From contig NZ_BMKK01000002.1 in assembly GCF_014644295.1 (NCBI RefSeq), positions 186,001-250,000 on the forward strand: DNA of 64,000 nt, in the 5' to 3' direction. Below are positions 27,055 through 35,286 of this stretch, in pieces. This DNA is from Emticicia aquatilis (GTDB taxonomy: Bacteria; Bacteroidota; Bacteroidia; Cytophagales; Spirosomataceae). Positions within the stretch are counted from its first letter, which is position 1. Every line of letters begins with the position of its first letter. Both the position numbers and the translations under genes were made by a program. The notes under the pieces were generated by a model. It did no database searches. It had not been told where the DNA came from and was given only the letters and a program-made list of their open reading frames with translations.

Positions 27055-27588
27055 TTATTTACGATAAGTAATCGTACAGCCTTTGGCAATACTGGTCTTG
27101 GTTTTTATTTCTTCTTTTGCCAAAATCGAAGCGATGGCAGTTTCAACATATTTGGTTGTTATCTTGGTTTCGTCTCTATTATCATCAATTGCACCGATGT
27201 AGGCGATTTTGTAAGCACCTTTTTCTTTTACCAAAATAACGGTATGCGTATTGACAATCGCACCATAAGCAAATGATATTTTTTGGTCGGCATCGTGCAA
27301 ATACTCAAAATTAAAACCTTTTTCATTGGCAACGGTTTTCATATCTTCCCTCGAATCGGCAGGGTCAATCGCAACCACAGGAAAACCTAATTTTGCATAT
27401 TTTTCTTGCAAATCTTTTACCCGACTTTGGTACATTTTTGCAATCGGACAATTATTAGTCAAAAAAACAAGAATAACACCTTTTGAATCTTTGAAGTTTT
27501 CCAAAGAAACAGATTTTCCATCAATATTTTTCAAGTCGAATCCAATCGCATTACTATTTATAGATGGAGCGGTTGGTGTATCGCTCAA
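27055..27588 (-). CDS. Redoxin (peroxiredoxin-like), 5' end apparently frameshifted
   Basis: 177 aa of thioredoxin-fold redoxin: IGFDLKNIDGKSVSLENF, the active-site-like FLTNNCPIAK and a family-typical end KGCTITYRK. The open frame begins only at a TTG (27588). Upstream in the same frame a signal peptide can be read (SISFILSFSFFLSDTPTAP), but the natural ATG at 27627-27629 is one base out of frame. One extra A in the A4 run (27623-27626 on the plus strand) would restore a normal exported protein. It may therefore be a recent pseudogene, phase-variable, or a sequencing error. Confidence 0.75.
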   Translation of the reverse strand: MSDTPTAPSINSNAIGFDLKNIDGKSVSLENFKDSKGVILVFLTNNCPIAKMYQSRVKDLQEKYAKLGFPVVAIDPADSREDMKTVANEKGFNFEYLHDADQKISFAYGAIVNTHTVILVKEKGAYKIAYIGAIDDNRDETKITTKYVETAIASILAKEEIKTKTSIAKGCTITYRK

Positions 27589-27660
27589 GAAGAAGCTAAA
27601 ACTTAGAATAAAACTAATAGAATTTTCATAAAATTATTTGATTAAAACGAATGATAATTA

Positions 27661-28041
27661 TTACAATGTTAGTTCAGACTTGATAAAATCTTTTACTCCT
27701 TTTGGCCCAGTCAATGCCAAATACACATACTTTTTTTCAGCAGAAACAGAAAGCTGAAAATTGAAAAAATCGCAACACTGTCTTTCTGTTTTGATAAAAT
27801 CTGCCAACATAGCAATCGTTTCATCGCTGTCTTTGAAGGCATATTTCATGCCATTTTTGAGTTCAACCGTCTCTACAATTTCCTTTTTCAAATTTGTAAT
27901 AACAGTTGCTTTTCTTTCTTTAAATTCTGCTGATGTGAGTTTGCAAGCCATTGCAGTACCTTCACTACAACATGATTCTTTTTTTTGAGCCACCGCTTGA
28001 AAGCAACAAAAAAAGAGTCCGAGAATTGTTAGTTTTTTCAT
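27661..28041 (-). CDS. Small exported Cys protein with ERQCCDFF motif
   Basis: 126 aa with a signal peptide (MKKLTILGLFFCCFQAVAQ). The mature part starts KKESCCSEGTAMACKL and later has IKTERQCCDFFNFQLSVS, a vicinal-Cys motif suited to Hg or other soft metals. Similar small proteins occur in Bacteroidota mercury loci, but I do not know a characterised one. Located between a redoxin and a YnfA-like gene in the same orientation. Confidence 0.6.
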   Translation of the reverse strand: MKKLTILGLFFCCFQAVAQKKESCCSEGTAMACKLTSAEFKERKATVITNLKKEIVETVELKNGMKYAFKDSDETIAMLADFIKTERQCCDFFNFQLSVSAEKKYVYLALTGPKGVKDFIKSELTL

Positions 28042-28067
28042 TTTTATAAAATTGAGTTTTGTTGATT

Positions 28068-28397
28068 TTATTGCCTTTTAGCAAAGAAAATGATAGAAAT
28101 ACCTATGAAAGCTATTATAGAACCGATGATGTCATATTTAGTAGGTCTGAAATCATCAAAAATATAAGCCCAAATAAGCGACATAATAATGAAAACGCCA
28201 CCATAAGCGGCATAAGTTCTGTCAAAATTATTGGGCTGAAGTGTGGCCACGAAGCCATAAGAAATAAGTAAAATTGCTCCAATCACTCCAAACCAAACTG
28301 ATTTTTCGTTTTTCAACCAAATCCATATCAAATACCCACCACCAATTTCACACAAACCAGTTAAAACAAAAATTGATATTACTTTTATGACATTCAT
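28068..28397 (-). CDS. YnfA-family small membrane protein
   Basis: 109 aa, four membrane helices. Family features: ICEIGGGY-like start (TGLCEIGGGYLIWIWL), FGVIGAILLISYGFVATLQ, and TYAAYGGVFIIMSLIWAYIFDDFRP with a D-x-x-G at PTKYDIIGS. YnfA (UPF0060) proteins are small-multidrug-resistance-like; a transport role is suspected but not established. Encoded in the mer-type cluster 33 bp after the MerC-like gene. Confidence 0.85.
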   Translation of the reverse strand: MNVIKVISIFVLTGLCEIGGGYLIWIWLKNEKSVWFGVIGAILLISYGFVATLQPNNFDRTYAAYGGVFIIMSLIWAYIFDDFRPTKYDIIGSIIAFIGISIIFFAKRQ

Positions 28398-28430
28398 TCG
28401 GCTTGTTTTTATGACAAAAATAATGGCATT

Positions 28431-28706
28431 TTATGATTTTATGGCATTTTCCTCTTTACATTCACAGTCTGTTTCGCATGAAGTTGCACAAGCTTTCTTT
28501 GCTTGATTTTTTTGATAGAAATAGTAGGCAAAAAAGATTCCTGCCAACCCTAATGCTACAATTCCGATTTTTTCGAGATAAAAAGCGATTGCAGTCAATG
28601 AGCTAATACCCGCAACTGCACCTACAATTGGTAAAGCACAACACAATCCACAAAGTGTAATACCAATCCAACCTAATTTTTTTGCTGTTTTTTCAGTTTT
28701 TTTCAT
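28431..28706 (-). CDS. MerC/MerF-like mercury transport membrane protein
   Basis: 91 aa. Two membrane helices, the first with the vicinal pair in ITLCGLCCALPIVGAVAG typical of MerF/MerC/MerT, the second IVALGLAGIFFAYYFYQ. The Cys-rich C-terminal tail (KACATSCETDCECKEEN) could pass metal onward. First gene of the minus-strand unit driven by the MerR-type promoter at 28735-28768. An Hg2+ uptake role is inferred. Confidence 0.75.
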   Translation of the reverse strand: MKKTEKTAKKLGWIGITLCGLCCALPIVGAVAGISSLTAIAFYLEKIGIVALGLAGIFFAYYFYQKNQAKKACATSCETDCECKEENAIKS

Positions 28707-28734
28707 TGTTTATTTTGTTATTAAATTACATTTG

Positions 28735-28768
28735 CAAAGATAAACAGTGGAGTATAGTCCATTGTCAA
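28735..28768 (-). promoter_or_regulatory. MerR-type promoter/operator
   Basis: On the minus strand TTGACA (28763-28768) and TATCTTTG (28735-28742) are separated by 20 bp. The spacer overlaps an imperfect 22-bp dyad (28744-28765, 18 of 22 positions symmetric, core TGGA-N6-TCCA). Over-long spacers with a dyad are the mark of MerR-family control. The downstream element is also a perfect Bacteroidota TAnnTTTG. It should drive the MerC-like gene and be regulated by the divergent MerR gene. Confidence 0.75.
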
Positions 28769-28793
28769 GCGAAATTTTTAAAACTTTTGAAAA

Positions 28794-29192
28794 ATGTTAA
28801 TTGGAGAATTATCAAACAAAACAGGATTATCGAGAGATACAATTCGATTTTACGAAAAGCAAGGGCTGATTTCGATAGGTAGAAAAGAGAGACGAGAAAA
28901 TAATTATAAGGAATATTCCGAAAATACGCTTCACAAACTGCTTACTATCAAGCGAATAAAGAATTTTGGTTTTACGTTGAATGAAACGGAAGAGTTTTTG
29001 GCTTTGCTTGATAGAGATGCGGCAACTTGTGAAAATGTTGCTGAGAAAATGAATGAGAAATTATTTAAAATAGACGAAAAAATTAAAGAACTTCAAGATT
29101 TGAGGTCGTCATTATCAAGCAATTTGACCATCTGTTTAAGCAATTGTTGCCAATCAGAAAGCAATAATTGCCAGATGTTAAGTGTAAATTAA
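28794..29192 (+). CDS. MerR-family metalloregulator
   Basis: 132 aa. N-terminal winged HTH (IGELSNKTGLSRDTIRFYEKQGLI), linker and long dimerisation helix (~80-110), then a Cys-rich C-terminus (CLSNCCQSESNNC) that would form the metal site; another Cys lies at DAATCENV. Divergent from the MerC-like gene across a MerR-type promoter 26 bp upstream. By family it binds the dyad and activates by DNA distortion on metal binding. Hg2+ is suggested by neighbours, but other thiophilic ions are possible. Confidence 0.9.
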   Translation: MLIGELSNKTGLSRDTIRFYEKQGLISIGRKERRENNYKEYSENTLHKLLTIKRIKNFGFTLNETEEFLALLDRDAATCENVAEKMNEKLFKIDEKIKELQDLRSSLSSNLTICLSNCCQSESNNCQMLSVN

Positions 29193-30394
29193 TTTTCTAA
29201 ATCAGGCATTCTTATTTGAATTATAACTGACGAAATTAGAGTGATAACTCCTATTAAAATAATAGCATATTGTATTCCGAAAATATCGGCAGTTATACCC
29301 GAAATAATAGCCCCCAAAGCATAGCCTAAATCTCGCCAAAGTCTGAACGTTCCGATACTTTCTGCTCTTTGGCTTGGGTTGGTAACTTGGGCAATTGTTG
29401 ATAAAAAAGTAGGGTAAACCAAAGCTGTTCCAATACCTAAAAAGGCTGATAAGGTGGCTAATAGATAGAAATCTATTGCAAAAATTAATAATACAATAGC
29501 TATTCCCTGCAAAAACATCCCCCAAAAAAGCATTTTTTTCTTGGAAAACACATCTGACATTTTTCCTGTAAAAAGCTGACCAAAACCCCAAAATGTAGGA
29601 TAAATAGCAGTTATAATACCTATATTTTGATTATTCAACTTTAAATGCAATAACAAAATTGGCAAAAGTCCCCAAATCATACCGTCATTTAGATTATTGA
29701 CAAGACCTGCTTGTGTTACTGAACTCAATGTTTTATCGGTAAATGTAGTTGTCATAAATACATTTTCAGCATTTGTAATCGTTGTTTTTTTGGCTTCTAA
29801 CGAAACATGACTCTTGGTATCCTTCACCCAAATAACAGTTAGTAAAAACCCTAAAATAGACATGACGATTCCGATATAAAAAGGATAGGGTCGCACTCCA
29901 TAATTTTGAGCAATAAAACCCGTCAGAAAGGCAACAATTCCAACTGCCAAATAACCAGCAAACTCATTGATTCCCATTGCTAAACCACGTTGTTTTTCAC
30001 CAACTAAATCCATTTTCATTACAACGGTGCTACTCCAAGTAAGTCCCTGACTGACACCCAGCAGAATATTTGCAAAAATAATCCAAGACCAATTGTTAGC
30101 ATAAATAATAATAAAAGGTATTGGTAATGCTATGAGCCAACCAATGATTAGCAAATTTCTCCGACCAATTTTATTGGCTAACTTTCCTGTAAAATAATTA
30201 GCTATGGCTTTTGTAATGCCAAATGCAACGATAAACGAAAGTATTGCAGATTTTGAGGATATACCAAATTCGGTTTCAGCTAATTGTGGAATAATTGAAC
30301 GCTCTAAACCTACCATACCGCCTACGAAGGCGTTTACAATTACCAATAAACCAAACTGTTGCCAGTTTTCTTTGAGTCCTAATTTTGTTTCCAT
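29189..30394 (-). CDS. Major facilitator superfamily transporter
   Basis: 401 aa from the ATG at 30394 (METKLGLKENW); a longer frame to 30418 would overlap the rhodanese gene. Twelve membrane helices are visible, with the MFS loop motif GKLANKIGRRNLLIIGW after helix 2 and GKMSDVFSKKKM in the second half. The RND/P-type genes of this island belong to unrelated families. It follows the rhodanese/MBL gene by 10 bp, suggesting export of a sulfur- or metal-related compound. Its end overlaps the merR end by 4 bp on the other strand. Confidence 0.88.
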   Translation of the reverse strand: METKLGLKENWQQFGLLVIVNAFVGGMVGLERSIIPQLAETEFGISSKSAILSFIVAFGITKAIANYFTGKLANKIGRRNLLIIGWLIALPIPFIIIYANNWSWIIFANILLGVSQGLTWSSTVVMKMDLVGEKQRGLAMGINEFAGYLAVGIVAFLTGFIAQNYGVRPYPFYIGIVMSILGFLLTVIWVKDTKSHVSLEAKKTTITNAENVFMTTTFTDKTLSSVTQAGLVNNLNDGMIWGLLPILLLHLKLNNQNIGIITAIYPTFWGFGQLFTGKMSDVFSKKKMLFWGMFLQGIAIVLLIFAIDFYLLATLSAFLGIGTALVYPTFLSTIAQVTNPSQRAESIGTFRLWRDLGYALGAIISGITADIFGIQYAIILIGVITLISSVIIQIRMPDLEN

Positions 30395-30404
30395 GAGATT
30401 GATT

Positions 30405-31508
30405 TTATGAAATAGCACATCTGTTAGCTCCTGCTTCTAAGTCTATTGGGTTAATATCGCTAAAATCGCCTTGAAGATTTTTCTCAACAATTGCAAGGTA
30501 ATTGGCTGGCGTAGCAGGAATTCGACCAATGATAGTTTCAATGAAATCTTCTTCATTCAACTGCAAGAGAGGAATTGATTTTACTTTTTCTAAGGTGCTA
30601 TGAATCAGAAGCTTATCAAACGCAATAGGCTGACTTGTGTGGGCAGGCAGTACAATTATTTCGTTATTAAGGCTCAATAATTTTTGAAGCGATTGGTACA
30701 AAAGTTTTGCTTTTACTTTCATTCCTTCGGTATCTGCCTTCAAATCAGGTCTTCCAACACCATTTGTAAATAAGGTATCACCAGTTAGTAATACTTTATT
30801 ATCAATGTTAAAACTCATGCTTTCTAATGTATGCCCTGTTGTTGAAATGGCTGATACTGAAATATTTCCAAGTTTGAAAACAGTATCATTTTCGATAGCT
30901 TGATACTTGAATCGTAGATTATTGTTAGGGGGTAAAAATAAGGCTGCGTTATTTTTCTCCGCTAATTCCTTCGACCTTGAAAGGTGGTCAGCGTGTGTAT
31001 GGGTTTCTATTACAAATTTTAAAACCGCATCATTGGCTGAAAGATATTGCTCATATACGTTTGTATCTAATGAAGCATCTACAACCATCGCCTCCTTATT
31101 AGCTATTACCATGTATGACAAACAGCCTTTACCCGTTCGACGAAATTGTATGACCTCAAAATTTGAGAAATTAATTGTTGCAGTGTTCCATGCCAAACTC
31201 CATGCCTTCAAGCCTCCTTCCAATGAATATGTGTTATAACCGTGCATTTGTAGCATTTTGGCAGCAACTAAACTCATTTTTCCGCCACCACAATAAGTTA
31301 CAACAGGTACGCTTTTGTCAAGATGCAACCCACTAAATGCTTCAAAATCATTGTTTTTTAGCTTTTCATAGGCATTAAAATGAATACTGTTGGGAATATA
31401 CCATTCGGCTCTTTCGGTGATGGGACGTATATCGAGGACTGAAACAGGTTGTCCTATTTCTAACCAATTACGCAGGGCACTGGCATTAAGTGTTTTGATT
31501 TCTTCCAT
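30405..31508 (-). CDS. Rhodanese + metallo-beta-lactamase-fold protein
   Basis: 367 aa. N-terminal rhodanese (~1-110) with active-site loop VTYCGGGKMS (Cys about 91). C-terminal MBL-fold hydrolase (~125-330) with metal motif ETHTHADHLS, further ligands at STTGHTLES and TGDTLF, and LPAHTSQP. Such pairs resemble persulfide dioxygenase/sulfurtransferase fusions (CstB-like, but here the rhodanese comes first), acting on persulfides. Upstream is an 8-bp dyad over the start. The MFS gene follows. Confidence 0.88.
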   Translation of the reverse strand: MEEIKTLNASALRNWLEIGQPVSVLDIRPITERAEWYIPNSIHFNAYEKLKNNDFEAFSGLHLDKSVPVVTYCGGGKMSLVAAKMLQMHGYNTYSLEGGLKAWSLAWNTATINFSNFEVIQFRRTGKGCLSYMVIANKEAMVVDASLDTNVYEQYLSANDAVLKFVIETHTHADHLSRSKELAEKNNAALFLPPNNNLRFKYQAIENDTVFKLGNISVSAISTTGHTLESMSFNIDNKVLLTGDTLFTNGVGRPDLKADTEGMKVKAKLLYQSLQKLLSLNNEIIVLPAHTSQPIAFDKLLIHSTLEKVKSIPLLQLNEEDFIETIIGRIPATPANYLAIVEKNLQGDFSDINPIDLEAGANRCAIS

Positions 31509-31533
31509 TTTGCATATATTTTATGCAAATGTA
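31509..31533 (-). promoter_or_regulatory. Promoter and dyad before rhodanese/MBL gene
   Basis: TTTGCATA (31509-31516) and TATGCAAA (31522-31529) form a perfect inverted repeat with a 5-bp spacer abutting the start codon. The minus-strand TACATTTG (31526-31533) fits TAnnTTTG. The dyad would sit over the transcription start, as for a repressor; the Crp-like regulator encoded upstream is a candidate. Confidence 0.5.
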
Positions 31534-31573
31534 GAAACCTCAATTTTAATAAAATTTAACATAAGATAAATAA

Positions 31574-32137
31574 TCAGCGTATGCCTCTGATGCGGCTAAG
31601 GCTCACTTGTGTGATGCCCAGATAAGAAGCGATATATTTTAAAGGTACTCTTTGTAGAACATTTGGACTTTCTTTCAGTAAAGCATTGTAACGTTCTTCG
31701 GCAGAATGAAATTGGATACTTTCCACTCGATTGACGGTATCTACATAAGCAGATTCAAATATCTTTCTGAATAATCTTTCGATTTCGGGGAAAGTATTAT
31801 AAAGGTCAAATAGTTTGGCAGAACTTATTGCTATCAGCTCCGAATCTTCAATCATTTGAATGGCTTTACGAGAGGGTTTGCCAGTAAATAAACTTTCAAC
31901 CCGTGCAATGATGGCATTTTCAAAAGCAAAACATTCTGTTATTTCAATATCTTCTTTGTAATAATAAATGCGAGCCACACCTTTTTTGATAAAATAGATA
32001 GTTCGGCAGGTATGCCCAATAGATTGTAAATCTTGATTTTTTTTAATATTTACAGATTTACATATCTCAGCAATGGCATTGATTGCATTTTCTGAAAGTG
32101 GATTGTATTTATTGAAATATGAGATTAGTTCATTCAA
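31574..32137 (-). CDS. Crp/Fnr-family transcriptional regulator
   Basis: 187 aa: cNMP-like sensor barrel (~10-115; LQSIGHTCRTIYFIKKGVARIYY) and C-terminal HTH (IASYLGITQVSLSRIRG). Paralogous in layout to the regulator at 14674. No Fnr cysteines. It precedes the rhodanese/MBL-MFS unit by 65 bp. An 18-bp perfect palindrome lies 27 bp before its start and may be its operator. Confidence 0.85.
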   Translation of the reverse strand: MNELISYFNKYNPLSENAINAIAEICKSVNIKKNQDLQSIGHTCRTIYFIKKGVARIYYYKEDIEITECFAFENAIIARVESLFTGKPSRKAIQMIEDSELIAISSAKLFDLYNTFPEIERLFRKIFESAYVDTVNRVESIQFHSAEERYNALLKESPNVLQRVPLKYIASYLGITQVSLSRIRGIR

Positions 32138-32163
32138 AATATTGATTTTAACTGTTTAACAAT

Positions 32164-32181
32164 AACATAAAATTTTATGTT
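32164..32181. promoter_or_regulatory. 18-bp perfect palindrome
   Basis: AACATAAAATTTTATGTT is fully self-complementary. It lies between the multicopper oxidase stop and the Crp-like start, within outer arms CAATA/TATTG. It could be the operator for the Crp-like gene; as a terminator it would be very AT-rich. Confidence 0.4.
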
Positions 32182-32197
32182 CATTATTGATTATAAA

Positions 32198-34546
32198 TCA
32201 ATAATTCAAACCAAACCCCACACCAAATCCCATATCACTGTCATAATGGATTCGACCTCTAATATTTCTTGAAAAAATATAATCAAATCCGCCCATGTAC
32301 TCTTTATCTGTATTTACCATAAACATTCCTCTTACTCGTTTACTCAATGGTATGTCTTCTCTTGATAATTGAAGACGAAAATTGCCATCAGTAAATACTT
32401 CTGACTGTAAACGTACCAACATTGGTAAGGTATAATTGAATCCTAAACTCAATAAACTACGATTATCTTTGGTATTGGTTTGTCCGAAAATATTTTTTTC
32501 TACTTCATCCATGCCAAATTTTCTATATCGCCAATCAAACCCAATAAATGGCATAAACCATTGCATTTTACCTATATATCGACCGAGATGAGTTTCGGTT
32601 TCATAGCCGTGCATATCATTGTAGCCCAATCGCCATTCAGTACCGATACTCCATCGAGTGTTTTGTAGCATTAACATTCCATCATTTCCGTTGGTGGCAA
32701 AGTCGTTTTCAGCCATCAAATGAAACTTTCTATCATCGGCAAAAAGTTTTCTTTGGGCTAATTTAGGATTAGGAATTAGAGGATTTGCTGCTTGATTTTC
32801 ATAAGTAAAAACCCGACCCATACCACTCATCATGTGGTAGAGAATATGGCAATGAAAAAACCAATCACCTTCAACATTGGCGTTAAATTCGAGTGTATCG
32901 GTTTCCATTGGCATAATGTCCACAATATTTTTTAATGGAGCATAGTCGCCCTGTCCGTTAAGTAACCTAAAATCATGTCCGTGCAAGTGCATGGGGTGTC
33001 GCATCATAGAGCCATTATAAAGCACAATTCGTACATTTTCGCCTTTTTTTATTAAAATTTTGTCGGCTTCCGAAACTACTTTATTGTCTAAACTCCAAAC
33101 ATATCGGTTCATATTGCCACTCAATTCAAAACGCAATTCTTTGACTGGTGCATCTTTGGGAAGGTTGGTTGTTGTAGGAGATTTTAGCATTGTATAGTTC
33201 AAGGTAACTATATCTGAAAGTTCGTTGCTGTTGTATTGAGATTCATCCATTTTCATTTCATGCCCTTTCATATCGCCCATTTCCATGCTTTTCATGTCAT
33301 GTTTTTTTGCTTCTCCTGTAATTTCAGGGTACATCACCACATTCATATCCATCTGATTGAGGCTCATTGACATTCCCATATCGTCCAAATCTCCATTCAT
33401 TTTCATCATGCCATTCATCATTTTCATTCCCTCAAAATATTTGAGTTTTGGCATTGGTTTGGCTTTTACTTGATTTCCAGCTCCTAAAAACAGAGAGGCT
33501 GACTTTGTGCGGTCTTCGGAAGTTACTAAAAATTCAAAAGATTTATCTTCTGGAATGGTAACGATTACATCATAAGTTTCAGAAACTGCAACAATCAGTC
33601 TATCAACTTCAACTGGCTCTACATCGTTGCCATCATTGGCTACTATAGTTATTTTTCCACCCGCATAATTTAGCCAAAAATACGTTGAAGCTCCGCCGTT
33701 TGAAATTCTCAAACGTACTTTATCGCCTGCTTTGAATTGTGAAAGCTGATTTTCATTCTTACCATTGATTAGAAATTTGTCATAATAGACATCGCTCACA
33801 TCCATAGCGTTCATTCGTTTCCACTCGTTGGTTACTTTGGTTTTAAAATAACCTTGTTTAATGGCTTCGCCGTAACTTTGGGTTGTTCTTTTTTTAATAG
33901 CAAACCAATCAGTGGCATTGTGCAACATTCGATGCACATTATTAGGATTGTAGTCAGTCCATTCGCTTAAAACAATCGGAATGGTAGGTAAATCGTCAAT
34001 ATCATTTCTGAAATTTTTGTCGTCAGGCTTTTTCAACATTACAAAATTGCCATACATTCCGATTTGTTCTTGTAAGCCCGAATGACTATGATACCAATGT
34101 GTACCATGTTGAATAATAGGGAATTTGTACAAATGCGTAGTATGAGGTTTTATGGGCATTTGTGTTAGATTTGGTACTCCATCTTCTTTATTAGGCAAAA
34201 ACAAACCGTGCCAGTGCAATGAAGTTTCTTCATTCAATTCGTTATGCACATAGATTTCTGCCGTATCGCCTTCGATAAAAGTGAGTGTTGGCATCGGAAT
34301 TTGCCCATTAACAGCAATAGCACGTTTTGATTTGCCACTAAAATTGACAATGGTATCTCTTACATATAAATCATATCGAACGGTTTTTGAAATATGTTTT
34401 TCCTTTATACTTGATTTATTATCACTGATTTTCTCTACGGTTGCAGTAGATGTTTGAGGCGTAGGCATTGTATGATGCTCATGCTGGGCTTTTAGAGAAA
34501 AAGCTCCAAAGGAAATACCTACGATTAAAGCAACTTTAAATTTCAT
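32198..34546 (-). CDS. copA: Multicopper oxidase (CopA type) with C-terminal CopB-like barrel
   Basis: 782 aa from the ATG at 34546 (signal MKFKVALIVGISFGAFSLKAQ); a TTG further up is inside the PepSY gene. All copper-centre motifs are present: HWHGLF, THWYHSHSG, HPMHLHGH and FHCHILYHMMSGM. A Met-rich insert (~400-460, MKMMNGMMKMNGDLDDMGM) is typical of periplasmic Cu(I) oxidases. After the oxidase, ~200 residues (from LAQRKLFADDRKFH to GFGVGFGLNY) look like outer-membrane beta strands similar to CopB. The enzyme may thus be anchored in the outer membrane. Last gene of the copper operon, 2 bp after PepSY. Confidence 0.93.
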   Translation of the reverse strand: MKFKVALIVGISFGAFSLKAQHEHHTMPTPQTSTATVEKISDNKSSIKEKHISKTVRYDLYVRDTIVNFSGKSKRAIAVNGQIPMPTLTFIEGDTAEIYVHNELNEETSLHWHGLFLPNKEDGVPNLTQMPIKPHTTHLYKFPIIQHGTHWYHSHSGLQEQIGMYGNFVMLKKPDDKNFRNDIDDLPTIPIVLSEWTDYNPNNVHRMLHNATDWFAIKKRTTQSYGEAIKQGYFKTKVTNEWKRMNAMDVSDVYYDKFLINGKNENQLSQFKAGDKVRLRISNGGASTYFWLNYAGGKITIVANDGNDVEPVEVDRLIVAVSETYDVIVTIPEDKSFEFLVTSEDRTKSASLFLGAGNQVKAKPMPKLKYFEGMKMMNGMMKMNGDLDDMGMSMSLNQMDMNVVMYPEITGEAKKHDMKSMEMGDMKGHEMKMDESQYNSNELSDIVTLNYTMLKSPTTTNLPKDAPVKELRFELSGNMNRYVWSLDNKVVSEADKILIKKGENVRIVLYNGSMMRHPMHLHGHDFRLLNGQGDYAPLKNIVDIMPMETDTLEFNANVEGDWFFHCHILYHMMSGMGRVFTYENQAANPLIPNPKLAQRKLFADDRKFHLMAENDFATNGNDGMLMLQNTRWSIGTEWRLGYNDMHGYETETHLGRYIGKMQWFMPFIGFDWRYRKFGMDEVEKNIFGQTNTKDNRSLLSLGFNYTLPMLVRLQSEVFTDGNFRLQLSREDIPLSKRVRGMFMVNTDKEYMGGFDYIFSRNIRGRIHYDSDMGFGVGFGLNY

Positions 34547-34548
34547 TA

Positions 34549-35283
34549 TTATTTTGATTTTCTTTGACTTACGAAAAATAGAATAAACCCTGTTGAAATA
34601 GTAAGCAAACCAAATATTGAGAAAGCTCGTAATAACCAATTAGAAAGATTATCTCGGGTTTGATAATCCATCGTGTGCATCATCCAAAGAAAATCAAAGA
34701 TTCTCCATTTGTTGGTTCTAAATTTCTGAACTGTACCTAATTCTGAACTCACATAGACTGTTGTATTTGAAGGGTGGTCAAAAGTAACAGCATAAGCTGG
34801 CAATGGGCTTTCTCGATATTCGTGATGTCCATTGGTGGTGGTCAAATATTCAACTTGCTTTACTTTTGCATCATCTGCAAAATTTGTCTGAGCTACTTCG
34901 GTAGCTTCAAGTTTGGTTAATGCTCCTCGTAATTCGCCTGTTAAGGCATTGGCTAACTGAATCTTTCTGCCTCTATCATGTTCTTTTGAATAATGAATTT
35001 GAAAGGTGGGATTTCCTAAAATCTGAACCAATCGAGTATCAAAAATATAGTTTACTGTATCTTTTTCTTTTAGTTTTTGCAGAATATCAGCCAAATTAGC
35101 CAATTTTACATCTCCCCCAATTGGATGTACGTGGGCTTTTTGGTGGTCGCCATGCACTTCGTCCATATTCGACCAACTGAAATACAAGCCTCCAATTGTC
35201 CAAAATAGAAATTGAATACCTAAAATAACGCCCATCCATCGGTGGGTTTTTCTGATTTTTCTGTGAAATTCTGCTTTTTTCAT
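34549..35283 (-). CDS. PepSY-domain membrane protein
   Basis: 244 aa. An N-terminal membrane helix (~15-37, HRWMGVILGIQFLFWTIGGLYF), a periplasmic part with PepSY-type repeats and a C-terminal helix (~215-237, FSIFGLLTISTGFILFF). PepSY-TM proteins accompany iron or copper systems and may act in ferric or cupric reduction or assembly; the role here is inferred from its place between the nuclease-like gene (3 bp) and copA (2 bp). Confidence 0.8.
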   Translation of the reverse strand: MKKAEFHRKIRKTHRWMGVILGIQFLFWTIGGLYFSWSNMDEVHGDHQKAHVHPIGGDVKLANLADILQKLKEKDTVNYIFDTRLVQILGNPTFQIHYSKEHDRGRKIQLANALTGELRGALTKLEATEVAQTNFADDAKVKQVEYLTTTNGHHEYRESPLPAYAVTFDHPSNTTVYVSSELGTVQKFRTNKWRIFDFLWMMHTMDYQTRDNLSNWLLRAFSIFGLLTISTGFILFFVSQRKSK

Positions 35284-35286
35284 TTT

